A stretch of DNA of 64,000 nt from Bacillota bacterium (GCA_021783135.1 JAJXUE010000003.1:1-64000); one strand, 5' to 3'; counted from the first letter of the stretch, positions 26,451 through 35,829 are shown. The notes: generated from the sequence alone by a model not told the origin. Numbers and translations are program-made.

Positions 26451-27155
26451 TCAGTGTTCGAGGAATTTACAGCAGGGGGGTATAGACTCCCCTTTTTTGC
26501 TGGATATTTTTAAGCCTTCTTTAGCAGAGTACGTTGCCATGAATACCTCCGCCGGCGTTAAATTTTCCCGGGCCAGAGTTTCTATTACCCATGCCTCGCT
26601 CTGCTTTAACAAGGCTAGATTAGGTTTATGAATTACGCCATCCAGAACAATTGGTATAAAACAATCATTTGGCACGGCTTGTAGTTTAAGGTCTTCCGGC
26701 GTCACCGCCCTTTTATCCGGCTTGGGAATGACACTCAAGGTACCAGGTACTTCTAATATGGCATATTCGACATCTGCAGGGTTCATTATGCCTTTATCGC
26801 GTAGTTGTGCCAGAAGATCATTGGTATTATACCGCAGCTTGCGCATATTAGTGTCTAAGACCTTGCCCTTAGCAATTACTACTGTCGGGAACCCGTAAAT
26901 CCAACCTCTTGCCAAGGGACTCTTAAGCGAAATGTAAGAAATTCCAATCTCAAGACATACTAGGATGCCAAGGGGCAGGAATACTTCGGGCAACGGTATA
27001 TTCTTTTCTTCCATGGGAAGGGCAGCCAGTTCTGCAATAATAATAGATACAACGAAGTCAAATGGGGATAATTGTGCAAGTTCCCGCTTTCCCATGATGC
27101 GCACAGCCAAAAGCACTATGAAGTAGATTACAATAGTACGGGATATTACTGACAT
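26451..27155 (-). CDS. DUF421 (YetF/YdfS-like) membrane protein
   Basis: A 234-residue protein with three N-terminal membrane helices, then two soluble YetF domains: 'PTVVIAKGKVLDTNMRKLRYNTNDLLAQLRDKGI' and 'AILEVPGTLSVIPK'. YetF-type proteins are abundant in spore-formers and several are in the sporulation regulon; the molecular function is not established. Start placed at 27155, nine bases after GGGG; the in-frame ATG at 27164 overlaps that site. Confidence 0.82.
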   Translation of the reverse strand: MSVISRTIVIYFIVLLAVRIMGKRELAQLSPFDFVVSIIIAELAALPMEEKNIPLPEVFLPLGILVCLEIGISYISLKSPLARGWIYGFPTVVIAKGKVLDTNMRKLRYNTNDLLAQLRDKGIMNPADVEYAILEVPGTLSVIPKPDKRAVTPEDLKLQAVPNDCFIPIVLDGVIHKPNLALLKQSEAWVIETLARENLTPAEVFMATYSAKEGLKISSKKGESIPPCCKFLEH

Positions 27156-27182
27156 TAACAACATCCCCTTGTAAAAAATATG

Positions 27183-27196
27183 TTAAACACGTTTAA
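27183..27196. promoter_or_regulatory. Short palindrome between divergent DUF421 and Rieske-like genes
   Basis: TTAAAC (27183-27188) and GTTTAA (27191-27196) are perfect 6-bp arms with a 2-base spacer, in an AT-rich divergent intergenic region. It is a candidate binding site for a regulator of one or both genes. No -35/-10 pair could be assigned with confidence. Confidence 0.25.
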
Positions 27197-27298
27197 ACCT
27201 TTACAATTTTCACACTAGTCATACAAATTTATAAAAAGTAGGAAGGATTTTTGCAATTGTTCGCGAATAAATATTCTCAACGACTGGAGGTGATTAGG

Positions 27299-27706
27299 TT
27301 GGCAGAAGAAGAAAACATCTCTCGAGCTCAGTTTTTCCGAACCGCGTTGAAAAAATCCCTGAGTACTGCGCTAGATTTAGCAGAGAATTTCACCGGACCG
27401 GCAGAACGCTTGGCTAATTTTGGCCTTGAGTGGCAGGTCGTTTTTACCGGAAGCCTCCCTGAAAATCAAACCAAGTTGGTATTTCACCACAGCAAGCCAT
27501 TTTTTTTGTTGCGAGATGAGCTGAGGATACAAGCCTTTTCCGGGCTGTGTCCGCACGACTCAATTTTGCTGGTGGCGCGCCCTAATCGGAGTTTTCTATG
27601 TAGTTTTTGTAGTCGCAATTTTCATGCAGATGCAGTTGAAGACGCCAACAAGTTGCAAGAATATCCGGTTCGGGCAGAAGGTGAAAAAATTTTGCTGGCC
27701 TTTTAA
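27299..27706 (+). CDS. Rieske-like iron-sulfur protein with an altered ligand set
   Basis: A 135-residue protein. The C-terminal half resembles a Rieske domain: 'CPHDS', then 14 residues after the His, then CSFC where the classic motif has CxxH, followed five residues later by a His (NFH). The predicted ligands would be Cys, His, Cys and either Cys or the later His. The N-terminal 45 residues form a helical segment. TTG 27299 follows GGAGGTGA; the frame stays open to 27251 without a ribosome site. It ends 42 bases before the hydrogenase small subunit and is probably co-transcribed, so it may pass electrons to or from the hydrogenase. That role is inference. Confidence 0.6.
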   Translation: MAEEENISRAQFFRTALKKSLSTALDLAENFTGPAERLANFGLEWQVVFTGSLPENQTKLVFHHSKPFFLLRDELRIQAFSGLCPHDSILLVARPNRSFLCSFCSRNFHADAVEDANKLQEYPVRAEGEKILLAF

Positions 27707-27748
27707 GACAGAAGGTCACATCAAAAATTTTAGTGGAGGTGTTACTTA

Positions 27749-28816
27749 GTGAAAAGTCCAATGGACTTATTACAAGCTAAGGGTGTATCCAGGCGGGATT
27801 TTGTCAAACTAATGGCTGCCACAACCGCTGCCTTAGGGTTACCCCTGACCATGCAGCCCAAGGTAGCAGAGGCTGTAGAAAATGCGATGAAAAAACCACC
27901 CGTTATTTGGTTGGAGGGGCAAGACTGTGCGGGATGTTCAGAGTCGACTCTAGCCAGTCTCAATCCGTCGGCTGAACAGTTGATTTTGGATATGATTTCC
28001 TTGCGGTACCACGAGACAGTTATGGCCGCAACTGGCGATGTTGCCAAAAAGGCATTTGAAGACACTTACAATGAAGGTAACTATGTCTTAATAGTCGAGG
28101 GTTCAATACCTAAGGCCGACGATCGCTATTGCGTAATTGGCGGAACTCCTTTCCGTCAGCACGTCATGGAAGCAGCTTCTAAAGCTTCTGCTATTGTCGC
28201 TATCGGTGCTTGTGCTACATATGGTGGTGTGGTGAGGACGACTCCGTCGCAAGGCATGGGAGTGTCTGAATTTGTCAAAGACAAACCCGTTATTAACCTT
28301 CCGTTGTGTCCGGTGAAACCAACTACATTATTTGGAACTTTGGTCTATTACTTAACTTATAAGTCTGCCCCGCCAATGGACAAGTATAACCGTCCGTTAG
28401 CATTTTTCGGTGACCTGATGCACGATAATTGCCCACGACGGGGCCATTTTGACACCAGTGAATTCCTCCAAGACTGGAATGATCCTAGTCAAAAAGAGTG
28501 GTGTTTACTGTTAAAGGGCTGCAAGGGCCCGCAAACCTATTCGGATTGTGGTCAAGTGTGGTGGAATGACAACACAAGTTATTGCATTCAAGCTGGTTCA
28601 CCTTGCGCAGGTTGCTCACAGCCTGAGTTTTATGACGGCTTTAGCCCGTTGTATCAAAAACAAGAAGGATTCAACACACCTGGGATTAATCCTGATACCG
28701 TTGGTAAGGTCATAGGCGGCGCTGCTGCTTTAGGTGTTGTGGCCCATCTTGGCGCGAAAGCGATTAATAGCGGCAAGGGCGATGACAAGAATAAGGGCAA
28801 GGGGGTTAGCAAGTAA
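27749..28816 (+). CDS. [NiFe] hydrogenase small subunit, Tat-exported, membrane-anchored
   Basis: The electron-transfer subunit of a group 1 uptake hydrogenase (355 residues). The Tat signal SRRDFVK is at residues 14-20. Cluster cysteines are visible in 'CAGCSEST', 'GACATYGG', 'LCPVKPT', 'NCPRRGHF', 'CLLLKGCKG' and 'SPCAGCSQ'. A C-terminal hydrophobic segment (about 315-335) followed by a Lys/Gly tail anchors it to the membrane next to cytochrome b. GTG start behind GGAGGTG. The stop overlaps the large-subunit ATG (TAATG). Confidence 0.95.
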   Translation: MKSPMDLLQAKGVSRRDFVKLMAATTAALGLPLTMQPKVAEAVENAMKKPPVIWLEGQDCAGCSESTLASLNPSAEQLILDMISLRYHETVMAATGDVAKKAFEDTYNEGNYVLIVEGSIPKADDRYCVIGGTPFRQHVMEAASKASAIVAIGACATYGGVVRTTPSQGMGVSEFVKDKPVINLPLCPVKPTTLFGTLVYYLTYKSAPPMDKYNRPLAFFGDLMHDNCPRRGHFDTSEFLQDWNDPSQKEWCLLLKGCKGPQTYSDCGQVWWNDNTSYCIQAGSPCAGCSQPEFYDGFSPLYQKQEGFNTPGINPDTVGKVIGGAAALGVVAHLGAKAINSGKGDDKNKGKGVSK

Positions 28817-30369
28817 TGGCGCAAAAGATCGTAATCGATCCGCTAACAAGGATCGAAGGTCACCTCAGAATTGAAGTAGAAGTAGAAAACGGCGTCGTCA
28901 AAGACGCTCGCAGTGCCGGAATGATGTTCCGCGGTATAGAGCCTTTAATGACCGGGCGCGATCCGCGTGACGCAAGCTATGTAACAGAACGCATTTGCGG
29001 TGTTTGTGCAGGTTCGCATGGTTGGGCATCGTCCATTGCTTTGGACGGAGCTTTTGGCGTTAATCTCCCTCCCGGCGGTAGAATTATCCGTAACCTTATT
29101 CTAGGTGCACAGTGGTTGCACGATCACCCTCTACACTTTTACCATTTATCCGCTTTGGACTATCTAGATGTGATGGCGGTTGCCAAATACAAAGGTAATG
29201 ATGTCGGGCTCAATGCTGTTAAAGCTAAAATTATGGCTTTGGTTAATGCCGGTGATACCGCGCCGTTGACCCCGCGCTACAAGCCGGACGAGTTTTCGGT
29301 TAATGATCCTGAATTAGTTACAATGGCAGTTTCTCATTATCTACAAGCTTTGGATATGCAAGCAAAAGCCAAAAAAATGTCGGCAATTTTTGCCGGTAAA
29401 CAACCACACCAATCCAGCATTGTGGTGGGTGGCGTAACTATGTTACCCACTATGGGCGACGTCGACAAATATGCTTCAATGTTGGAAGAACAAATTGACT
29501 TCATTGAAAATGTCTACCTGAAGGATGTTGTCACTTTTGGTACCGGGCCTTTGTTGCCCTTGGCCACAGCTGGCGTTGGCGGTGGCAATGGCAATTACAT
29601 GTCTTATGGCGGGTTTGAAGTTGATAACAGCGGCAGTCTATTCTTCCAACCTGGCATCGTTATGAACAACGATTTTGCTAACCCACAAAAAATAGATGCG
29701 TCGAAGATAACAGAAGACGTTAAGTGGTCTTGGTACAAGAGTGCCAGCCATCTACAACCTATGGTCGGTCAAACTGTGGCTGACGTAGACAAAGCAGCCG
29801 CATATACTTTCTTGAAAGCCCCACGCTATAACGGTCAAGCTATGGAAGTTGGCCCAATGGCTCGGATGTTAATCGAGGGCAATGAAACGCTCATGGGATT
29901 AGTGAAGAAATACAATATCAAGCCTGGTGCGGTTGCGCGTCATGCTGCGCGTGCAATTGAATGTGCCAAGTTAGCAGTCGCAATGCGTGGTTGGGTTGAT
30001 GACCTCAAATCTGAAATGGGCAAAGGTCTGCGCATTCATGATACAGATCATTGGGAGCCTCCTACAACCGGCGAAGGTGTGGCCATGATTGAGGCGCCGC
30101 GTGGTTCATTGGGTCACTGGATTAGCATTAAGGATCAAAAAACAGCAAACTATCAAATGGTTGTTCCTTCAACTTGGAACTTCTCGCCGATGGATGATAA
30201 AGATCAGCGCGGTCCGGTGGAGTTTGCTTTAATCGGCACCCCTGTACCAGATCCAGAAAATCCGACAAACGTTGCGCGCGTAGTGCGTTCATATGACCCT
30301 TGTATTTCGTGTGCAGTACACCTAATCGAACCCAAAACTAACAAAATTCTTAAATTTCAAATTGGTTAA
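28816..30369 (+). CDS. [NiFe] hydrogenase large subunit
   Basis: The catalytic subunit (517 residues) carrying the Ni-Fe(CN)2CO centre. The N-terminal ligand motif is RICGVC and the C-terminal one DPCISCAVH. After that His, 15 residues (LIEPKTNKILKFQIG) remain; they should be removed by the maturation protease encoded two genes downstream. Exported with the small subunit through its Tat signal. It oxidises H2 on the outer face of the membrane and feeds electrons to the cytochrome b and menaquinone. The hyp genes needed for the cofactor are not in the window. Confidence 0.96.
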   Translation: MAQKIVIDPLTRIEGHLRIEVEVENGVVKDARSAGMMFRGIEPLMTGRDPRDASYVTERICGVCAGSHGWASSIALDGAFGVNLPPGGRIIRNLILGAQWLHDHPLHFYHLSALDYLDVMAVAKYKGNDVGLNAVKAKIMALVNAGDTAPLTPRYKPDEFSVNDPELVTMAVSHYLQALDMQAKAKKMSAIFAGKQPHQSSIVVGGVTMLPTMGDVDKYASMLEEQIDFIENVYLKDVVTFGTGPLLPLATAGVGGGNGNYMSYGGFEVDNSGSLFFQPGIVMNNDFANPQKIDASKITEDVKWSWYKSASHLQPMVGQTVADVDKAAAYTFLKAPRYNGQAMEVGPMARMLIEGNETLMGLVKKYNIKPGAVARHAARAIECAKLAVAMRGWVDDLKSEMGKGLRIHDTDHWEPPTTGEGVAMIEAPRGSLGHWISIKDQKTANYQMVVPSTWNFSPMDDKDQRGPVEFALIGTPVPDPENPTNVARVVRSYDPCISCAVHLIEPKTNKILKFQIG

Positions 30370-30380
30370 GGGGTGATTGT

Positions 30381-30965
30381 ATGCATGTGTTAACAGCAGA
30401 AGACCATCCATTATTTGCACGGCTTTCTCATTACATCAATTTGATTTCCATCATCGTGTTGGGCGTGACTGGATTCATTATTCACAGTCCCGGCCCCGGT
30501 ATCGGCATGGATAACGTCCGTAATATTCACTTTATTTTTGCCTATATCTTTTTAATTAATGGTATAGTACGTGTATATTATGCAATATTTGGTAAAAATA
30601 AAGACTACAAACAATTTCTGTTTAATAAAAAAGACTATGCTAATTTTGGAGCAGTCATCAAGTACTATTTGTTTTTGGGTCCGCATCCAGATACCGGTAT
30701 GTACAATCCACTCCAAAAATCAGCGTATCTTGCCTTGCCAATACTGGGCATTATTCAAACCATTACTGGTTTAGGCCTGTACCGACCGGCGGTCTTCGTT
30801 GGTATCGTTAATTTTTTTGGCGGCTTGGAAATATTGCGCAGTACACACTATTTGGTTACATGGTTGTTTATCGCCATTGTTATTGTGCATCTTTACTTAG
30901 CGCTGACTGAAACCTTTGACGCAACCAAGTACATGCTGTTTGGAACTATTCGAGGGAAAAAATAA
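30381..30965 (+). CDS. Hydrogenase cytochrome b subunit (HyaC/HupC-like)
   Basis: A 194-residue four-helix diheme cytochrome b. His residues in helix 1 ('RLSHYINLISII'), helix 2 ('NIHFIFAYIFL') and helix 4 ('THYLVTWLFIAIVIVHLYLAL') are the expected heme ligands. It links the hydrogenase dimer to the quinone pool. ATG 12 bases after the large-subunit stop. Confidence 0.92.
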   Translation: MHVLTAEDHPLFARLSHYINLISIIVLGVTGFIIHSPGPGIGMDNVRNIHFIFAYIFLINGIVRVYYAIFGKNKDYKQFLFNKKDYANFGAVIKYYLFLGPHPDTGMYNPLQKSAYLALPILGIIQTITGLGLYRPAVFVGIVNFFGGLEILRSTHYLVTWLFIAIVIVHLYLALTETFDATKYMLFGTIRGKK

Positions 30966-30982
30966 CTTATTCAGGAGATGGC

Positions 30983-31459
30983 ATGGGTAGTAATAAAATA
31001 ATGGTATTAGGCGTAGGCAATGTTTTGATGCAAGATGAAGGCGCCGGAATTCACTTTTTGCGTGAACTTGAAAAGCGTGATTTGCCGGAAGATACCGAGT
31101 TGCTTGAAGGTGGGACGGCCGGCATGGAGCTTCTGTATCTAATCGAGGGCGTTGACCACTTAGTAATCGTTGACAGCATTGAAGCCGGAGCCGAACCGGG
31201 TGCCATATTTAAGTTCAAACCGGATGACATTTCGGTAATGCCACCTGAGTATAATGTCTCCTTGCATCAAATAGGCTTGTTGGAAGTGCTAAAAATGGGG
31301 CAAATTCTCGACAAATTGCCTTTAACCGTAACAATTTTTGGCATTCAGCCTAAAATTGTTGATTGGGGTATGGAACTTTCGCCGGAGCTAAAGACAAAAA
31401 TGCCTAAACTGGTTCAATTGGTTACTGACGAATTATACATGCTGGCGCAAGGAGCATAA
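30983..31459 (+). CDS. Hydrogenase maturation protease (HyaD/HybD family)
   Basis: A 158-residue endopeptidase that cleaves the C-terminal extension of the large subunit after nickel insertion. The N-terminal 'VLGVGNVLMQDEGAGIHFLREL' carries the metal-sensing Glu/Asp; 'VDSIEAGAEPGA' and the His in 'VSLHQIGLLEVL' complete the nickel-binding set of the family. It is the last gene of the hydrogenase operon. Confidence 0.93.
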   Translation: MGSNKIMVLGVGNVLMQDEGAGIHFLRELEKRDLPEDTELLEGGTAGMELLYLIEGVDHLVIVDSIEAGAEPGAIFKFKPDDISVMPPEYNVSLHQIGLLEVLKMGQILDKLPLTVTIFGIQPKIVDWGMELSPELKTKMPKLVQLVTDELYMLAQGA

Positions 31460-31476
31460 TTGCTAAATTAACTTAG

Positions 31477-31508
31477 AAACGCCGTGGTTATTTAACCACG
31501 GCGTTTTT
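31477..31508. terminator. Terminator between hydrogenase operon and the convergent glycosyltransferase operon
   Basis: AACGCCGTGGTTA (31477-31489) pairs with TAACCACGGCGTT (31492-31504), with a minimal loop and a T run on the plus strand. On the minus strand a weaker T tract follows, so it may act both ways. Confidence 0.88.
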
Positions 31509-31525
31509 TAGGGGTTGTTAGCGTG

Positions 31526-32641
31526 CTAGGCGAAACGTAAATATGTTGTGAGGGTTTGTTGTGCTGTGGTATGCCAGGAATATTGCTTAGCTTGAGCGAG
31601 GCCTTTAGCGGTACATTGCCGGGCTAGGGCTTCATCAGTAAGCAAGCGGAAAATACCTTCGGCCAGATCAAGAGAATTAAAGGGATTAATGAGCACAGCC
31701 CCGTCTCCGACAACTTCCGGGATTGAGGAAGTATTTGAGGTGATGGTAGGGGTGCCGCAGGCCATAGCTTCAATTGGTGGTAACCCAAATCCTTCGTAAA
31801 TTGATGGGTAAACGAAGATAGTCGCGGCGTTATAGAACAGCGGCAGTTCCTCGACAGGCACAAAACCGGGGAAAATAACGCGTTCTTGGATGCCTAAGGC
31901 GTCGACCAACAAGTTTAGTTCTTCAAAGTCACGGCCCGGCTTACCAACTATAACCAGTTTGATATCCGCATCGAGGTCTTTTTTCAGTTCGAAAAAGGCA
32001 TTGATTAAGCCGCTGATATTTTTGCGGGGACCAAAGCCTCCTAAATACAGCACAAAGCGACGGGGCAGATTATACTTATTCGCAAGAAAATCTCGACATT
32101 TGTTTTTATCCAAGGGGCGATAAATCTCCTCGGCAGCTTCATAAGTAACAGTGATGCGATCATCCGGCAGTTTGAATATCTTTTGAATGTCGCGTTTGGA
32201 CCAGTCGGATACCGTAATAATCTGATCTGCATCCTCAATGATGCGCGGCATTTCTTGGAGAAATACTTTAAGGTAATTTCGCCCCACTGTTTCCGGATAG
32301 ACATAAGGTATAAGGTCATGCACCGTAACAATAAAGGGGCAATCCTTCTTGACCGGTAAACCAATCCCGTTTTGGGGTACGTGGTAGACGTTAATCTTGT
32401 CATCTTCGAGTGCTGCCGGAATATGAACTTCTTCCCAAAATCGATCTTTGTGTTTAAGGATACTGTTAAATACAGCATCGGTGCGCGGGTCTAGATCTTT
32501 GTACTCATCCCCAGGCCAAAAAAAACGATAGACATTAGAGGTATCCAGATAAGCCAAATTACGGATAAGTTGATAGGTGTATGTACCAATCCCTGTGCCC
32601 CTGTACCATATGGCTGCTCTGGCATCAATACCGATTTTCAC
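31526..32641 (-). CDS. GT4-family glycosyltransferase
   Basis: A 371-residue GT-B-fold glycosyltransferase. The N-terminal 'GIDARAAIWYRGTGIGTYTYQL' is the acceptor-binding Gly loop, and 'YEGFGLPPIEAMACGTP' is the EX7E donor-binding motif. It starts at GTG 32641 behind GGGGGA and overlaps the preceding kinase stop by 17 bases. Since the same operon begins with a GDP-mannose-forming enzyme, it is probably a mannosyltransferase acting on a spore-coat polysaccharide; the donor is inferred. Confidence 0.85.
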   Translation of the reverse strand: MKIGIDARAAIWYRGTGIGTYTYQLIRNLAYLDTSNVYRFFWPGDEYKDLDPRTDAVFNSILKHKDRFWEEVHIPAALEDDKINVYHVPQNGIGLPVKKDCPFIVTVHDLIPYVYPETVGRNYLKVFLQEMPRIIEDADQIITVSDWSKRDIQKIFKLPDDRITVTYEAAEEIYRPLDKNKCRDFLANKYNLPRRFVLYLGGFGPRKNISGLINAFFELKKDLDADIKLVIVGKPGRDFEELNLLVDALGIQERVIFPGFVPVEELPLFYNAATIFVYPSIYEGFGLPPIEAMACGTPTITSNTSSIPEVVGDGAVLINPFNSLDLAEGIFRLLTDEALARQCTAKGLAQAKQYSWHTTAQQTLTTYLRFA

Positions 32642-33671
32642 AGGCAGTCCCCCTGGGTAAAAAAAATTTAGTTGCACACAGCGCTTCCAGCTGATCTAAA
32701 AAGCTAGCCCGCAGTTCAGCGGAACCAATGAATCGCGTAAGTTTTGCTAATAGGTCTCGCGGTGCATGCAGACCTTGCTCGCTATACTTGGCCCAACAAA
32801 TTTGCCAAAAATCTGTAGGAAATAAAAGAAAGTAAAACATGGTTTTTAATTCTTCACATTTAAGGTGCTTAATCGTGTGATAAGATAATAATATGCGTTG
32901 GGCAGGTTCCAGGGTCCAATTGGATAATTTTACACAGCGCAAGATCAGACTGGCTAAATCATGCAGGTGCATATCCAAGATACAATAGTCAAAATCAATT
33001 AGCGCAACAGTTTGTTCCTGGGTCAGAATTATGTTATGGTGGGCTAAGTCGTGATGACAGATTGACCCGGCGTTGCGTTCCTGGGCCGCAGCTTGGTAAT
33101 AGGTTTGTGAGCGCAAACCAGCGATAGAAGTCACCGCATCAATTATGGCCTTAGGACAATAGGCGAGAAACAAATGGTCGAATTCATCCTGACAGCCCTG
33201 CGCTTGAATGCATCTTTGGTACCAGCGGATATGCGCTAACCTGTAACTAAACCGTTGGGGCCATACACCGTAAAGCTTCCTTTTGGGCCAGAATACATCC
33301 TCGGTATAACCTTTGGCGGCGATGTGGAATTTTGCCACCCCTTCGGTAGCTAGTGCTAACTCGGCCGCATTATTGAAGTCAACGTGATGCCCATCTATCC
33401 ACTTAGAGAGTAAGTATCGGTATGCACCGATCTGAGCGTAGCCCAGATTATTTAGCGTAGGCACAATGGCGGCGATATTAGTAAAGCATTGCCGCAGAAG
33501 GTGCTCGCTGACCGCATACTCCAAAGTGAGCTCTTGCGGTTGCAGGGTGGAAGTTTTAAGTGCATAACGCTCGGAGTCACTCTCCATATAAAGGATATGC
33601 CCTCTTGGCTCAAAGTATTTTAGTTTGAGGCCGTAAATTGCGGCAAGCTCGTTCAATGGCCATTTTCCCAC
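32625..33671 (-). CDS. CotS-family spore coat kinase-like protein (second copy)
   Basis: A 348-residue protein of the aminoglycoside-phosphotransferase fold. The catalytic loop is 'SICHHDLAHHNIIL' and the metal-binding segment 'VALIDFDYCILDMHLHDLASLIL'. The CotS/YutH family associates with the spore coat. GTG 33671 is preceded by AAGGAGTG and shares its first base with the previous gene's TAG stop. It is a distant paralogue of the next gene upstream, in tandem with it. Confidence 0.78.
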   Translation of the reverse strand: MGKWPLNELAAIYGLKLKYFEPRGHILYMESDSERYALKTSTLQPQELTLEYAVSEHLLRQCFTNIAAIVPTLNNLGYAQIGAYRYLLSKWIDGHHVDFNNAAELALATEGVAKFHIAAKGYTEDVFWPKRKLYGVWPQRFSYRLAHIRWYQRCIQAQGCQDEFDHLFLAYCPKAIIDAVTSIAGLRSQTYYQAAAQERNAGSICHHDLAHHNIILTQEQTVALIDFDYCILDMHLHDLASLILRCVKLSNWTLEPAQRILLSYHTIKHLKCEELKTMFYFLLFPTDFWQICWAKYSEQGLHAPRDLLAKLTRFIGSAELRASFLDQLEALCATKFFLPRGTACENRY

Positions 33672-34699
33672 TAGATTCCACTCCTTACCACTGCACCACA
33701 CGTACTTGCCGCCCAAAATTGCTGCAGAAACCTTTCCTCTTGCAAACGGTGTTTAGTCTCGTGCAGTAATTCCTTGGTGAGCTTAGCCTTGGCGTGGGAT
33801 GAGGTATTAAAGTGACGATTGGCGATTCGCCAATACTGCTGGGGAAAGAAGAGGAAGGCTGCGATAAATCTGATCTCGTCGCTAGACAAGGGTGCAACTT
33901 CGTCATACGCTTGCAGCATTAATTTTACGGGTCGCAGCTGCCATTTAAAGTTACGCGCAACTTTACGCGCATAACGTGCGACGTCATAAGCGCGAATTTC
34001 TTGCGCGCAATAGTCAAAATCAATAACATAAAGACGGTTAGCGGTGTCGAAGATGAAGTTGTGGTAAGTAAAATCGCGGTGACACAAGCTGCCTTGTCTT
34101 TTAGCCTGTTCCACCAGTTTTTCATAATTACAAGTGTGTAAAATGTCGATAGCACACTGACATCTGGCAATATACCACCCGCTGGTTGCAGCAAATTCGC
34201 GGTTAAACGTACTATCCATGGCAGCTTGGGCTAAAACTCGATATCTTTCGAGCTCAGCATGATGTTTTAGCCATTCATACGGCAGTTTGCCCCAGGTCTG
34301 TCGTGGCTCGCAGTTCGGTGGCAGTATAAACCCTTGTGATGCTTGGTGAAGTTTGGCGAGAATACCGGCTGCCGCACAAACATCTGCGACGCCTGTGATG
34401 TCTCCTTCGCGCCCGGGAATCCAGTCTGTTAAATAATATAATCCATCCGGTTCTTCGACAAAGTTGCAACCGTCCAAGGTTGCAATAAACGGTATAGTTG
34501 CGGTAAACCCATTGTGCAGCAAATGATTGAGAGCAGCAGCAATAAAATCGACTTTACCACGGGACAACTCCACCCGCTTGAAACATTTAGGGCCTAGTGT
34601 GGTTTCTAAGCGCCAAGCATCACGCACCTTTTGCGCTGTTTGTACTTTTAAGCCGTACCAATGTGGAATATTTTCACGCAACCAATCGACAGTGGGCAC
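33671..34699 (-). CDS. CotS-family spore coat kinase-like protein (first copy)
   Basis: A 342-residue CotS-like kinase. The catalytic loop is 'SLCHRDFTYHNFIF' and the Asp loop 'LYVIDFDYCAQEIRAYDVARY'. I chose GTG 34699 because GGGGGG lies seven bases before it; in-frame starts at 34714 and 34747 have no suitable site. The gene begins 18 bases inside the end of manC. CotS proteins are spore-coat components in Bacillus and appear next to glycosyltransferases in Clostridia. The phosphate acceptor is unknown. Confidence 0.78.
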   Translation of the reverse strand: MPTVDWLRENIPHWYGLKVQTAQKVRDAWRLETTLGPKCFKRVELSRGKVDFIAAALNHLLHNGFTATIPFIATLDGCNFVEEPDGLYYLTDWIPGREGDITGVADVCAAAGILAKLHQASQGFILPPNCEPRQTWGKLPYEWLKHHAELERYRVLAQAAMDSTFNREFAATSGWYIARCQCAIDILHTCNYEKLVEQAKRQGSLCHRDFTYHNFIFDTANRLYVIDFDYCAQEIRAYDVARYARKVARNFKWQLRPVKLMLQAYDEVAPLSSDEIRFIAAFLFFPQQYWRIANRHFNTSSHAKAKLTKELLHETKHRLQEERFLQQFWAASTCGAVVRSGI

Positions 34700-34716
34700 T
34701 GGTTTACCCCCCATTT

Positions 34717-35829
34717 CTAGCGATATTTGGAGTAATCGGCCGAACATAGGCCTTGTACCAGTGTTTTAATATCTTGATCTCTATCTTTGGCGCAGACCAA
34801 AACAGCATCATTAGTATTGATGATAATTAAGTTGCGCACACCAAGTGTGGCTACAAGCTTACCATCCGTGTCAATGATACATTCAACTGTGTCCAAGCCA
34901 AGGTGCTGACCGTTGGCGACATTGCCATATGTATCAGGTGCGAGAATATTTTCCAGGGCACTCCAACTGCCTAAGTCCTCCCATTGAAAATTACCGGGTA
35001 TTACATAAATGTCGGTTGCCCTTTCCATGATCCCATAGTCTATAGACATTGCCTGAAGACGACTGTATTCATCAGCAATAACTCTGTCCTCATGCGAATT
35101 ACGGTAATTTGATGCTATCCGAGCCAGTCCGGCGCCAAGTTTAGGCATGTAGCGTTCAATGGCTTGTAATATTGTGGCAGCGCGCCAAATAAATATCCCG
35201 CTATTCCACAAATAGTTCCCTGCTTTGAGCAAACTGATAGCGCGTTGGCGGGAAGGTTTCTCTAAAAACTGATCGGCAGAGAACACTTGCCCTGAAACCT
35301 CGGGCAAAGTAAGCCGATTGCCGCGTTTGATATAGCCAAAGTTTGTTTTTGGACTATTCGGAGGTATTCCAATAGTTACCATGCACTCGCGGGTTGTGGC
35401 CAGAGCGACCGCTTGTTCAATGGTATGACAAAATGATTCGTTCTGGCGGACAAAGTGGTCTGCCGGCATACAAACCATCAGGGCCTCCGGGTCAAATTGC
35501 AAAAGTTTAATGGCAGTTAGACCGATGCAGGCAGCAGTATCTTTGTTTTCCGGTTCCAAGATTATGTTCTGAGTAGGCAGGTCCGGTAATTCGTCGACAA
35601 TCAAGGGCTTGTAGGTGTGATTGGTGACCACAAAAATATTGGACCACTTAATCAATGGTAGTATTCTGGTTGCCGTTTCGCGCAGGAGAGTTTCGCTGCC
35701 GCAGAAGCTGAGCAATTGCTTTGGCCGATTTAGTCGGCTCTTGGGCCAGAATCGCGAGCCTGTTCCTCCGGCCATGATTACGGCATAGGTGTGAGAATGG
35801 TCAATGGCCTTCGTATTTTGCGCATCCAT
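34717..35829 (-). CDS. manC: Mannose-1-phosphate guanylyltransferase
   Basis: Makes GDP-mannose from mannose-1-phosphate and GTP (370 residues). The nucleotide-binding signature 'VIMAGGTGSRFWPKSRLNRPKQLL', 'PADHF' and 'FLEKPSR' are clear. The bifunctional isomerase domain of the longer ManC type is absent. ATG behind AGGAGG. It is the first gene of a minus-strand operon with two CotS kinases and a glycosyltransferase. Confidence 0.93.
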   Translation of the reverse strand: MDAQNTKAIDHSHTYAVIMAGGTGSRFWPKSRLNRPKQLLSFCGSETLLRETATRILPLIKWSNIFVVTNHTYKPLIVDELPDLPTQNIILEPENKDTAACIGLTAIKLLQFDPEALMVCMPADHFVRQNESFCHTIEQAVALATTRECMVTIGIPPNSPKTNFGYIKRGNRLTLPEVSGQVFSADQFLEKPSRQRAISLLKAGNYLWNSGIFIWRAATILQAIERYMPKLGAGLARIASNYRNSHEDRVIADEYSRLQAMSIDYGIMERATDIYVIPGNFQWEDLGSWSALENILAPDTYGNVANGQHLGLDTVECIIDTDGKLVATLGVRNLIIINTNDAVLVCAKDRDQDIKTLVQGLCSADYSKYR

